Source of the DNA: an uncultured Planctomycetaceae bacterium
GTDB taxonomy: Bacteria; Planctomycetota; Planctomycetia; Pirellulales; Pirellulaceae
Reading direction: 5' to 3'
Assembly (NCBI GenBank): GCA_903927685.1
Contig: CAIYOB010001658.1
Location: 1 to 8,789, forward strand
Length of the DNA: 8,789 nt
Part shown: piece by piece, positions 1-6,315 of the stretch
Layout: each line of letters opens with the position of its first letter
Position numbering within the stretch: position 1 is the stretch's first letter
Notes under the pieces: model-generated
What the model was told of the DNA's origin: nothing
Seen by the model: the letters and a program-made list of their open reading frames with translations, nothing else
Databases searched by the model: none
Program-made: the position numbers and the translations under genes

Positions 1-75
1 CCGTGGACGGGCAAGATCGTCGAACAAGATACCCAACCACAGCAGACCGTTGTCTTTACAGACGGACAATCTTGA
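1..75 (+). CDS. 3' end of an unidentified protein-coding gene (partial)
   Basis: Frame 1 is open from the window edge to a TGA at 73-75 and encodes 24 residues, starting PWTGKIVEQD and ending VVFTDGQS. The composition is plausible for a real C-terminus, but no domain is recognisable and the other two plus frames are also open for some distance. It lies 123 bases upstream of the metallophosphoesterase gene. I see no convincing terminator between them. The product cannot be named from this fragment. Confidence 0.4.
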   Translation, partial: PWTGKIVEQDTQPQQTVVFTDGQS

Positions 76-198
76 TTACGACGCTCGCCTGCAGCGTTTG
101 GTGACCTGACCAGAATCTGGCATCACTACCCTGCCGAATTGCTCCAAGAACGGGTAAGTTATCGATTTCCAGTTGCCTGATGGGGAGGATCTGTCCGC

Positions 199-873
199 AT
201 GCGTTTGGTCTGCATCACTGATTTGCATGGCGATCCGGGAGCGTTGGATCGCATCTTGGCGGATGCCGGCCCGGCGGACGTCGTCTTGTTGGGTGGCGAC
301 ATCACCAGTTTCGGGACGCCCAACGCGGCGGAGTTCCTCGTGCGGCGTGTCTTGGAGTACTGCCCGCAGGTCGGGGCGGTCGCCGGCAACTGCGATTCGG
401 TGGCGATCGACGAGCGGCTGGCGGCTCTGGGCGTATCGCTCTTTCGCCGCGGCGTCATGGTCCGGGACGTTGGACTGTACGGCGTGTCGGCGATGCCTCC
501 CTGGACCGGCACGATGTACGAGTTGAGCGAAGATGAAATCGCGGCAGCGCTGGAGGCCGGACGCGGCCAACTGGCGCAACCGCAGCGTGAAGTCGTGCTC
601 TCCCATGCGCCCCCGCGCGGCACCCGGCTGGATCGCACCCGCCGGGGCGAACACGTGGGCAGCGTCGCCGTGCGGCAGTTCATCGAACAGGTCCAGCCGG
701 CGCTGGTCCTGTGCGGGCACATCCACGAAGCCCGCGGGATCGACCAACTGGGCGCGACGACGATTGTCAACTGCGGCCCCGCCTTCGATGGGCAGTACGC
801 CGTGGCGGAATTGGACGTCGACGTCCGCGTGGCACTGCACGAGGCCCGGCCCGCAGCGGCGCTCCGCCCCTGA
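199..873 (+). CDS. Calcineurin-like metallophosphoesterase (YfcE/Icc-like)
   Basis: A 224-residue cytosolic protein with the full set of metal-binding motifs of the calcineurin-like phosphoesterase superfamily: D8-L-H10, GGD at 32-34, GNCD at 63-66, SHAPP at 135-139 and GHIHE at 173-177. These ligate two divalent metals for phosphomono- or phosphodiester hydrolysis. The length matches small stand-alone members such as YfcE- or Icc-related phosphodiesterases. The natural substrate cannot be told from sequence. The ATG at 199 is supported by a good Shine-Dalgarno run, GGGGAGGA at 182-189, nine bases upstream. No signal peptide or membrane segment is seen. The next gene starts 18 bases after the stop, so the two are probably cotranscribed. 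Family assignment is firm; biological role is unknown. Confidence 0.92.
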   Translation: MRLVCITDLHGDPGALDRILADAGPADVVLLGGDITSFGTPNAAEFLVRRVLEYCPQVGAVAGNCDSVAIDERLAALGVSLFRRGVMVRDVGLYGVSAMPPWTGTMYELSEDEIAAALEAGRGQLAQPQREVVLSHAPPRGTRLDRTRRGEHVGSVAVRQFIEQVQPALVLCGHIHEARGIDQLGATTIVNCGPAFDGQYAVAELDVDVRVALHEARPAAALRP

Positions 874-891
874 TCCCCACGAGGCTGTCGC

Positions 892-2199
892 ATGTCCCCG
901 TTCGATCCCCAACTCGCCCGCCAGTTCGCCGTCCAGGTGGTCCGCCGCCTGCGCGACGCCGGATTCGCTGCGCTGTGGGCCGGCGGGTGCGTGCGGGACC
1001 AGCTGCTGGGCGTGCCCCCCAAGGACTATGACGTCGCCACCGACGCCCCGCCGGAGCAGATCCGCGACGTCTTCGGACGCCGTCAAACCTTGGCGATCGG
1101 CCAGGCATTTGGCGTGATCACGGTCCTCGGCCCGCCCGGAGCGGGACAGATCGAGGTCGCCACCTTTCGCCGCGACCTGGGCTACAGCGACGGGCGGCGT
1201 CCCGACCAGGTGGCGTTCTGCGATGCCCGGGAAGACGCCCTCCGCCGCGATTTTACGATCAACGGCATGTTCTTCGACCCGCTGGAGGCCCGCGTCGTCG
1301 ATTATGTGGGCGGCCAGGAGGACCTGGAGCGCGGCCTGGTGCGGGCCATCGGCGATCCGGCAGCCCGATTTGCCGAGGACAAACTGCGGATGCTGCGCGC
1401 GGTCCGGTTCGCGGCTACGTTCCATTTCGCCCTGGACCCCGACACCCTGACGGCGATCCAGGAACATGCCGCGGAAGTTGCCGTCGTGAGCGTCGAGCGG
1501 ATCAGCGCGGAATTGCGGCGGATGCTGGTCGACCGGAATCGCGTCCGCGCGGTCGAACTGCTCAGGTACGCGAACCTGATGCCCGTCATCTTGCCCGAAC
1601 TAGGCAACCTCCTTGCGACGACGCCGACGGACGAGCCGACCGTCGCCTGGCAGACCACCCTGGCCATCCTCCGCGCTCTGGCGACGGCGAGTTTCCCCGT
1701 CGCCCTGGCCGTCCTGGTGCGCGAGTCGTTCCGCGACTCGTCGCAGGGCGCGGCCGGTCTCGAACGGCTGTGCCGCCGGCTGAAGCTGACGATCGCCGAG
1801 CACAAGGAGACCGAGTTCCTGCTGCGGCACGAGGCGGCGATCCGAGCCGCTCGCCGGATCCCGTGGCCCCAACTGCAACGGATCCTGGTTCAACCCGGCG
1901 CCGCCGACCTGGTGAGCTATGGCCGGGCGGTGGCCGAGGTCCTGGACGGTCACCTCGACGACATCGCCTCGGCGGCCCAACGCTTGGCCCAGCCACCCGA
2001 ACAATTGAACCCGGCGCCGCTGATCAACGGTGACGATTTGCGCCGCGCGGGGATCCCGGTTGGTCCCGCGTACCGGCGAATCCTTGACGGCGTGCGGGAT
2101 GCACAACTGGACGGCCAAATCCAGACGGTCCAGCAGGCCCTGGATTTCGCCTCCCGTCTGGCGGCCCCCGGGCCGGACCGCTTGACAACGGAATCCTAA
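892..2199 (+). CDS. cca: Class II tRNA nucleotidyltransferase / poly(A) polymerase family (probable CCA-adding enzyme)
   Basis: A 435-residue nucleotidyltransferase. The catalytic head domain shows GGCVRD at 31-36, the metal-binding pair D45-Y-D47, a third acidic residue E88 in the strand QIEVATFRR, and RRDFTINGM at 118-126. The neck domain carries the nucleotide-selecting ED..R motif (E162, D163, R166) within EDKLRMLRAVRF at 162-173, followed by a helical body rich in Arg and Ala. Enzymes of this class add or repair the 3' CCA of tRNAs or polyadenylate RNA. The motifs do not cleanly separate the two activities; I favour CCA addition because every bacterium needs mature tRNA ends. No HD phosphohydrolase motif is evident in the C-terminal part. 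An ACGAGG ribosome-binding site at 879-884 supports the ATG at 892. It follows the metallophosphoesterase gene by 18 bases. Confidence 0.88.
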   Translation: MSPFDPQLARQFAVQVVRRLRDAGFAALWAGGCVRDQLLGVPPKDYDVATDAPPEQIRDVFGRRQTLAIGQAFGVITVLGPPGAGQIEVATFRRDLGYSDGRRPDQVAFCDAREDALRRDFTINGMFFDPLEARVVDYVGGQEDLERGLVRAIGDPAARFAEDKLRMLRAVRFAATFHFALDPDTLTAIQEHAAEVAVVSVERISAELRRMLVDRNRVRAVELLRYANLMPVILPELGNLLATTPTDEPTVAWQTTLAILRALATASFPVALAVLVRESFRDSSQGAAGLERLCRRLKLTIAEHKETEFLLRHEAAIRAARRIPWPQLQRILVQPGAADLVSYGRAVAEVLDGHLDDIASAAQRLAQPPEQLNPAPLINGDDLRRAGIPVGPAYRRILDGVRDAQLDGQIQTVQQALDFASRLAAPGPDRLTTES

Positions 2200-2344
2200 C
2201 CCGAAGCTTTAGCGAGTGCGGGCGTCTGCCCCGGACTTTCCGTGTCGGCCCAGCTTGCCTGACTTCCTGCTAGCAAATCCATTCAGTGGACTGGCGCCGA
2301 GTTCCTTCCGATAAATCCACTGTCATCTGCAGGAAAGGAAGTCT
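2200..2344 (+). promoter_or_regulatory. Intergenic leader upstream of the orf62-selA-selB run
   Basis: This 145-base gap follows the nucleotidyltransferase stop and probably holds the promoter for the selenocysteine genes. CAGTGGA (2284-2290) is inverted at TCCACTG (2316-2322), and CAGT-GG-ACTG (2284-2293) is itself a small palindrome. A GATAAAT at 2310-2316 resembles a -10 element, but no matching -35 is convincing. A weak GGGC/GCCC hairpin sits at 2220-2231. The stretch CCGAAGCTTTAGCGAG near 2201-2216 resembles dispersed intergenic sequence I associate with planctomycetes. AGGAAAGGAA at 2331-2340 is the ribosome-binding site for the next gene. Function is inferred only from position. Confidence 0.3.
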
Positions 2345-2533
2345 ATGATGCGCAGTCCGCCCCGCATTCGCTATCTGCCAGCCGAGGACATCGCCGAACT
2401 GCTAGCCGAAAAAGGTCTTCGTCTGACTCCGTCAGCGGTGGCCGACCTGCAGGCATTTATCGACGAGATCAGCGGCGACGAAGCGGCCGACGAGGTTTTC
2501 GAAACGCCCCCCAGGTTGGAGGCGGCGGCCTGA
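2345..2533 (+). CDS. Small acidic hypothetical protein upstream of selA
   Basis: A 62-residue protein with no family I recognise. It starts with two consecutive methionines (2345 and 2348) behind a strong purine-rich ribosome-binding site at 2331-2340, which favours a real gene. The spacing is slightly better for the second ATG. The sequence looks helical: a segment around 12-24 (AEDIAELLAEKGL), a second around 29-44 (PSAVADLQAFIDEIS), then an acidic tail rich in Glu and Ala. There is no cysteine, signal peptide or membrane segment. The stop lies 29 bases before selA, so it is probably cotranscribed with selA and selB. A link to selenium metabolism is suggested only by this position. Confidence 0.62.
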   Translation: MMRSPPRIRYLPAEDIAELLAEKGLRLTPSAVADLQAFIDEISGDEAADEVFETPPRLEAAA

Positions 2534-2562
2534 CGGCCGCGGGCCGGATCGGGACTGCCGCT

Positions 2563-3975
2563 ATGACGTTATCCAAGCACGATCTGCTCCGTCATCTCCC
2601 TTCGGTCGATGCCATCCTCCAGCAGACGGAGGCCGCCTGGCAGGCGGCGGGAGTGCCGCGGCAAATCCTCGTCGCCGCCGTTCGCGGCGCACTGGCCCAC
2701 GCTCGCCAGCAGGTGGCAACCGAACCGGCAGCCGCTGCGGACCGGGAAACGCTCCGGCAGTCGATTGTCGCTCAGGTCAACCGCCGCGTCCAGGCTGCCG
2801 CCGGCCCGCACTATCGCCGGGTGATCAACGCGACGGGGATCATCCTGCACACGGCGTTGGGCCGAGCGGTTCTGCCGGCCCGCGCGCTCCGGCAGATCCA
2901 GGACGAACTCGCGGGCTATTCGCTGGTCCAGGTCGATGTCGACACCGGCAAACGCTCGAAACGCGACGAGCGGATCGAGTGGCTGCTGCAGCACCTGACG
3001 GGCGCCGAGGCGGCGACGGTCGTCAACAACAACGCCGCGGCTACGGTCGTGGTGCTGAGCACGGTCGCGGCCGGGCGGGAAGTGATCGTGTCCCGCGGCC
3101 AGTTGGTGGAGATCGGAGGCTCGTTCCGCTTGCCCGACGTCATGGCCGCCGCCGGGGCGAAACTGGTTGAGGTCGGGACGACGAACAAGACCCATCTGCG
3201 GGACTACGAGCGGGCGATCACCGAGCGCACGGCCGCGATCCTCCGGGTCCACCCCAGCAACTACAAGATTACCGGCTTTACGGCCGAGGTGCCGTTGGCT
3301 CCGCTGGTCCAGCTGGGGCACGCCCGCGGGCTGGTCGTGATCGACGACGTCGGTGCCGGACCGCTGGTGGATTTCTCGCGGTTCGGTTTCGCCCCCGAGC
3401 CGACGCTGCCCGAATCGGTGCAGACCGGCGCCGACTTGATCACCAGCAGCGCCGACAAATTGATCGGCGGTTCGCAGGGCGGGATCATCCTGGGCCGCGC
3501 ACCGCTTATCCAAGCGGTCCGCAAGAATCCGCTGGTGCGGATCGTGCGGCCCGGCAAGCTGACCTTGGCCGCCTTGGAGGCCACGCTGACGCTGTTCCTG
3601 GACGAGGCGCTCGCCTTGCGCGAAGTCCCCACGCTGCGGATGCTCTGCCGCCCGCTGGCAGAGTTGGGCGAACAGGCCGAACGTATCGCCCGGGAGGTGG
3701 TTCAGCGTGTGCCCGGCTGCCAGCTGAACGTCGTCGATGGCTGCTCGCAGATGGGCAGCGGCTCGCTGCCCACACAGGACCTGCCCACGCGGTTGGTGGC
3801 GGTGACCGCCGCCGCCTCGCCGCAGGAACTGGCCCAGCGGCTGCGGCAGCTCCAGCCGCCCGTCTTCGTGCGGGTCCACAAAGGGCAGATCCTGCTGGAC
3901 CCGCGGACGCTGCTGGACGGCGAAGAAGCGGTGGTCGTCCAGGCGCTCGTCACCGTGCTGACCGCCGGAGGGTAA
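2563..3975 (+). CDS. selA: L-seryl-tRNA(Sec) selenium transferase (SelA)
   Basis: A 470-residue PLP-dependent enzyme of the cytosol that converts Ser-tRNA(Sec) to Sec-tRNA(Sec) using selenophosphate made by SelD. Evidence includes an N-terminal helical region (about 1-80) as in bacterial SelA, the [13 protein letters not shown] motif at 89-101, a VVNNNAAA loop that typically contacts the cofactor, [12 protein letters not shown] in the large domain, and [17 protein letters not shown], in which K299 is the predicted Schiff-base lysine. Length and motif order match full-length bacterial SelA. No strong Shine-Dalgarno sequence precedes the ATG at 2563, so translation may be partly coupled to the small gene ending 29 bases upstream. 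selB begins 7 bases after the stop. The gene appears intact. Confidence 0.96.
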   Translation: MTLSKHDLLRHLPSVDAILQQTEAAWQAAGVPRQILVAAVRGALAHARQQVATEPAAAADRETLRQSIVAQVNRRVQAAAGPHYRRVINATGIILHTALGRAVLPARALRQIQDELAGYSLVQVDVDTGKRSKRDERIEWLLQHLTGAEAATVVNNNAAATVVVLSTVAAGREVIVSRGQLVEIGGSFRLPDVMAAAGAKLVEVGTTNKTHLRDYERAITERTAAILRVHPSNYKITGFTAEVPLAPLVQLGHARGLVVIDDVGAGPLVDFSRFGFAPEPTLPESVQTGADLITSSADKLIGGSQGGIILGRAPLIQAVRKNPLVRIVRPGKLTLAALEATLTLFLDEALALREVPTLRMLCRPLAELGEQAERIAREVVQRVPGCQLNVVDGCSQMGSGSLPTQDLPTRLVAVTAAASPQELAQRLRQLQPPVFVRVHKGQILLDPRTLLDGEEAVVVQALVTVLTAGG

Positions 3976-3982
3976 CCCGCAG

Positions 3983-5893
3983 ATGGCCCAGCCACAAATC
4001 AACATCACGTTGGGAACCGCCGGCCACATCGACCACGGCAAGACGGCGCTGGTCAAGAGCCTGACGGGCTGCGAGACCGACCGCCTGCGTGAAGAGCAGG
4101 AGCGCGGCATGTCGATCGATCTGGGGTATGCCCCCTGCACGATCGGCGACCTGGAAGTCGGCATCGTCGACGTGCCCGGCCACGAGCATTTCGTCAAGAC
4201 GATGGTGGCCGGAGCCGCGGGCATGGACGGCGTCCTGCTGGTCGTTGCCGCCGACGACGGGGTGATGCCGCAGACCCGCGAGCACCTGGACATCCTCACG
4301 CTGCTGGGCATCCGGCACGGGCTGGTGGCCTTGACCAAAGTCGACCGCGTGTCGGCCGAGGACGCCGAACTGGCGCGAGAGGAACTGGCGGATTTTGTCC
4401 GGGGTACGTTCCTGGACGGCGCTCCGATCCTGCCCGTGTCCAACATCACGGGCCAAGGGTACGACGAATTCTACCAAGCCCTGCAGGTCCTGGTCGGGCA
4501 GATCACGCCCAAGGCCACCGGCGGCGTGTTCCGGCTGCCCGTGGACCGGGCGTTTTCGGCCCCAGGCTACGGAACCGTCGTGGCGGGGATCCCGATTTGC
4601 GGCCAGGCTCATCTGGGCGATGAAGTCGTCGTGCTGCCGCACCAGTTGAATGGCCGGATGAAACGGATCGAGGTCTACGGGCGGACCAGCGAGACCGTGC
4701 TGGCCGGCCAGTGCGCGGCTGTCAACGTCGGGCACTGGGAGTCCGGCGAGATCCGCCGCGGCGACACGGTCACGCTGCCGGGGTACTTTACACCGGACGC
4801 CTGGTTCGTCTGCCGACTGCGTCTGCTGGCCCGCGACAAGCTGCGGGTCAAGCAGGGCGGCGAGGTCAAGTTCCACACGGGCACGACGGAAGTGAACGCG
4901 GCTGTGTACAACCTGGAGGAAGGCGAATTGAGCGAGCCGGGCGAGTACTTGATCCAAGTCCGCACGCACGCGCCGGTCGTCGCCGGGCCGGGCGACCATT
5001 TCATTCTGCGTTCGCTGGCGCCGGTCCAGACCATCGGCGGCGGGACGATCGTCGAGGCCGTGTCGCACCGGCTGAAACGGACCCGGCCGCAACTCCGCGA
5101 AGACTTGCAGCAGCGGGCCGCAGCCGTACCCGACGACGCCCGCTTCGTCGAGTATTGCATCCGCACGGCTCCGGCTTTGATCGCGGACGAGGGGCAACTG
5201 GCGGCCCGCGCCAAGGTCTTGCCGCAGCGGTTGAAGGAGATCCTCGCCCAGCTGACGCGGGCCCGAAAGCTGGTCGGGATGTCCGCCGGACGTTACATGC
5301 ACCGCCAGACCGCCGAGGAAGCTTGCAGCCGCGTGCTGGAAATCGTGAGCCGGCACCACGCTGCCGCGCCGGACAGCCCGGGAGTCGGCGGGGAGCAACT
5401 CAAGCAAGCCACGCACTGGGACAAGCCCGTGCTGGACGGGCTGATCGTCATGTTGAAGACCGAAGGCCGCCTGGTCGAGCGCAATCAGCACTTGGCGCTG
5501 CCCACGCACCAGGCGACCTTCGGCCAGCGGGACGCGCAGCATCTCGAAGCGGTCGAGACGCTGTTCCGCGAGCGGGCCTTCCAGCCGCCGGACGCCGAAG
5601 AGATCACCCAGGCGACTGGCATTCCGCTGGCCGCCGTCGAGAGGGCGCTGAAGCTGCTCCGCGAGCACGGCCGGCTGGTCTGGGTGGGACAAGGGCTGCT
5701 GTTCCACCGCGAGGCCATCGACCAGGCCCGGCAGCGGCTGATCGAGCACATTCGACAAGAGGGACGCTTGGAGAGCGTCAAGTTCAAGTACCTGGTCGAC
5801 ACGACCCGCAAGTACGCCCTGCCGCTGCTGGACTACTTCGACCGCACCGGCCTGCTGCGCCGCGAAGGGAATACGCGGTATTTGAAGGGCTAG
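3983..5893 (+). CDS. selB: Selenocysteine-specific translation elongation factor (SelB)
   Basis: A 636-residue GTPase that binds Sec-tRNA(Sec) and delivers it to ribosomes at UGA codons marked by a SECIS hairpin. The GTPase domain shows the P-loop GHIDHGKT at 14-21, RGMSIDLGY in the switch I/G2 region at 41-49, DVPGH at 63-67 and the G4-type TKVD at 118-121. T-K-x-D in place of N-K-x-D is common in SelB. EF-Tu-like beta-barrel domains follow to about residue 370. The C-terminal part fits the winged-helix repeats of SelB; the last repeat, with R609-K610-Y611 in [15 protein letters not shown], corresponds to the SECIS-binding module. GGAGGG at 3967-3972, inside the end of selA, is the ribosome-binding site, so the two genes are tightly linked. 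selC and selD are not visible in this window. Confidence 0.96.
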   Translation: MAQPQINITLGTAGHIDHGKTALVKSLTGCETDRLREEQERGMSIDLGYAPCTIGDLEVGIVDVPGHEHFVKTMVAGAAGMDGVLLVVAADDGVMPQTREHLDILTLLGIRHGLVALTKVDRVSAEDAELAREELADFVRGTFLDGAPILPVSNITGQGYDEFYQALQVLVGQITPKATGGVFRLPVDRAFSAPGYGTVVAGIPICGQAHLGDEVVVLPHQLNGRMKRIEVYGRTSETVLAGQCAAVNVGHWESGEIRRGDTVTLPGYFTPDAWFVCRLRLLARDKLRVKQGGEVKFHTGTTEVNAAVYNLEEGELSEPGEYLIQVRTHAPVVAGPGDHFILRSLAPVQTIGGGTIVEAVSHRLKRTRPQLREDLQQRAAAVPDDARFVEYCIRTAPALIADEGQLAARAKVLPQRLKEILAQLTRARKLVGMSAGRYMHRQTAEEACSRVLEIVSRHHAAAPDSPGVGGEQLKQATHWDKPVLDGLIVMLKTEGRLVERNQHLALPTHQATFGQRDAQHLEAVETLFRERAFQPPDAEEITQATGIPLAAVERALKLLREHGRLVWVGQGLLFHREAIDQARQRLIEHIRQEGRLESVKFKYLVDTTRKYALPLLDYFDRTGLLRREGNTRYLKG

Positions 5894-5909
5894 AGGTTCG
5901 CCAAGGCTT

Positions 5910-6016
5910 GGAATTGGGGTTGGGTGCCTGGGGTCGAGCCGCGAGGGACGAACGGCGAGCCCCCAGTTTTCCAACTGGGGGCTCGCTGCACTCGACCCCA
6001 GGCACCCCAACATTCC
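5910..6016. repeat. Two-tier palindromic repeat downstream of selB
   Basis: An outer inverted repeat has a perfect 17-bp stem (5922-5938 with 5991-6007, arm GGGTGCCTGGGGTCGAG). It is extended imperfectly outward by TT/AA and by GGAAT (5910-5914) with ATTCC (6012-6016). Nested inside is a second perfect 14-bp stem, 5955-5968 with 5973-5986 (GCGAGCCCCCAGTT), closed by a TTCC loop. The size, GC content and arm sequence resemble dispersed intergenic palindromes I recall from planctomycete genomes. It begins 17 bases past the selB stop, so it may also act as a transcript end or stabiliser, although there is no T tract. Mobility is not shown: I see no target duplication. Confidence 0.75.
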
Positions 6017-6056
6017 GCATTGACGGGCCGACGTGCACCTCCCCGACACACGCCAC

Positions 6057-6100
6057 CCTGCCCGCCACCCCCGTTGACATCCGCGATCCTGCCCGCCACC
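6057..6100 (+). repeat. 13-bp direct repeat upstream of the retron RNA
   Basis: CCTGCCCGCCACC occurs at 6057-6069 and again, exactly, at 6088-6100, 31 bases apart start to start. The second copy overlaps the expected -10 region of the putative retron promoter. Paired sites at this spacing could bind a regulator on the same face of the helix, but a chance C-rich repeat cannot be excluded. Confidence 0.45.
6074..6079 (+). promoter_or_regulatory. Candidate -35 element for the retron transcript
   Basis: A perfect TTGACA stands 28 bases before the first base of the predicted a1 arm at 6108. That distance would place a sigma70-type transcription start almost exactly at the start of the retron RNA. 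No good TATAAT-like -10 is seen at 6096-6103 (CCACCTTG). The position is the main argument. Confidence 0.35.
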
Positions 6101-6114
6101 TTGAAGCGTGGCGG
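6093..6114 (+). promoter_or_regulatory. Inverted repeat overlapping the retron promoter and a1 arm
   Basis: CCGCCAC (6093-6099) and GTGGCGG (6108-6114) form a perfect 7-bp inverted repeat around an 8-base spacer, CTTGAAGC. The right half is also the 5' end of the predicted a1 arm. It could be an operator at the transcription start. In a longer transcript it could form a hairpin that competes with the a1/a2 stem. Function is inferred. Confidence 0.35.
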
Positions 6115-6283
6115 CGGTCGTCTCCAAGCGGGTAGAACGCACACTCCGCAAGAGCTGCGTTCGACCTCTCTGGGGTTACCCCAGGGGCGCAAATCGACGT
6201 TGGCATGCCATCGCCCGAGCGGCAGTGCGCCCTGCGCACATCCGCTCCGGCACGACCAGACGGGTTGGAGAGACCGTCGCCGC
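6108..6283 (+). ncRNA. Predicted retron msr-msd RNA
   Basis: The two ends pair as an a1/a2-type stem: 6108-6119 with 6272-6283 (12 bp, two G-U) and, past one bulged G at 6120, 6121-6127 with 6265-6271 (TCTCCAA/TTGGAGA, 7 bp). Inside are an msr-like hairpin GAACGCA/TGCGTTC (6135-6141 with 6156-6162, inner CTC/GAG), a second 9-bp hairpin (6167-6175 with 6179-6187, loop TTA), and a long msd-like hairpin from 6198 to 6262. The msd-like stem comprises 6198-6203 with 6256-6262 (bulge at 6259), 6213-6215 with 6249-6251, GAGCGG/CCGCTC (6217-6222 with 6242-6247) and GTGCGC/GCGCAC (6225-6230 with 6234-6239, loop CCT). The RNA lies just upstream of a retron-type reverse transcriptase, as in known retrons. 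A branching guanosine is expected near 6135, after GGTA; the usual UAGC is only partly matched. From the msd boundaries I estimate about 70-75 nt of DNA. Folding was done by eye. Confidence 0.8.
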
Positions 6284-6315
6284 TTTTGAACTTCGTCACC
6301 GGGCTTTTCGCCGCC

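Noticed and set aside
76..1467. Long minus-strand open frame (463 codons) opposite the metallophosphoesterase and nucleotidyltransferase genes
   Set aside because: Its composition is antisense to two genes with clear catalytic motifs. High GC content depletes stop codons in antisense frames, and the translation shows no domain.
2569..4449. Minus-strand open frame of 626 codons opposite selA and selB
   Set aside because: It is an antisense shadow of two intact, recognised genes and has no recognisable motif.
4711..6135. Plus-strand open frame of 474 codons overlapping selB in another frame
   Set aside because: It is an out-of-frame reading of selB with an Arg/Ala/Gly/Pro-biased product, and it runs through the palindrome.
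3950..6151. Minus-strand open frame of 733 codons across selB and the palindrome
   Set aside because: It mirrors selB codon by codon and crosses the palindromic repeat; the translation is low-complexity Arg/Gln/Gly/Pro-rich sequence.
6135..6190. Possible tRNA, including tRNA(Sec), because of a GTTCGA-like string at 6159-6164
   Set aside because: The bases around TTCGACC do not form a T stem, and no acceptor stem or anticodon arm can be drawn. The segment is better explained as two msr hairpins.
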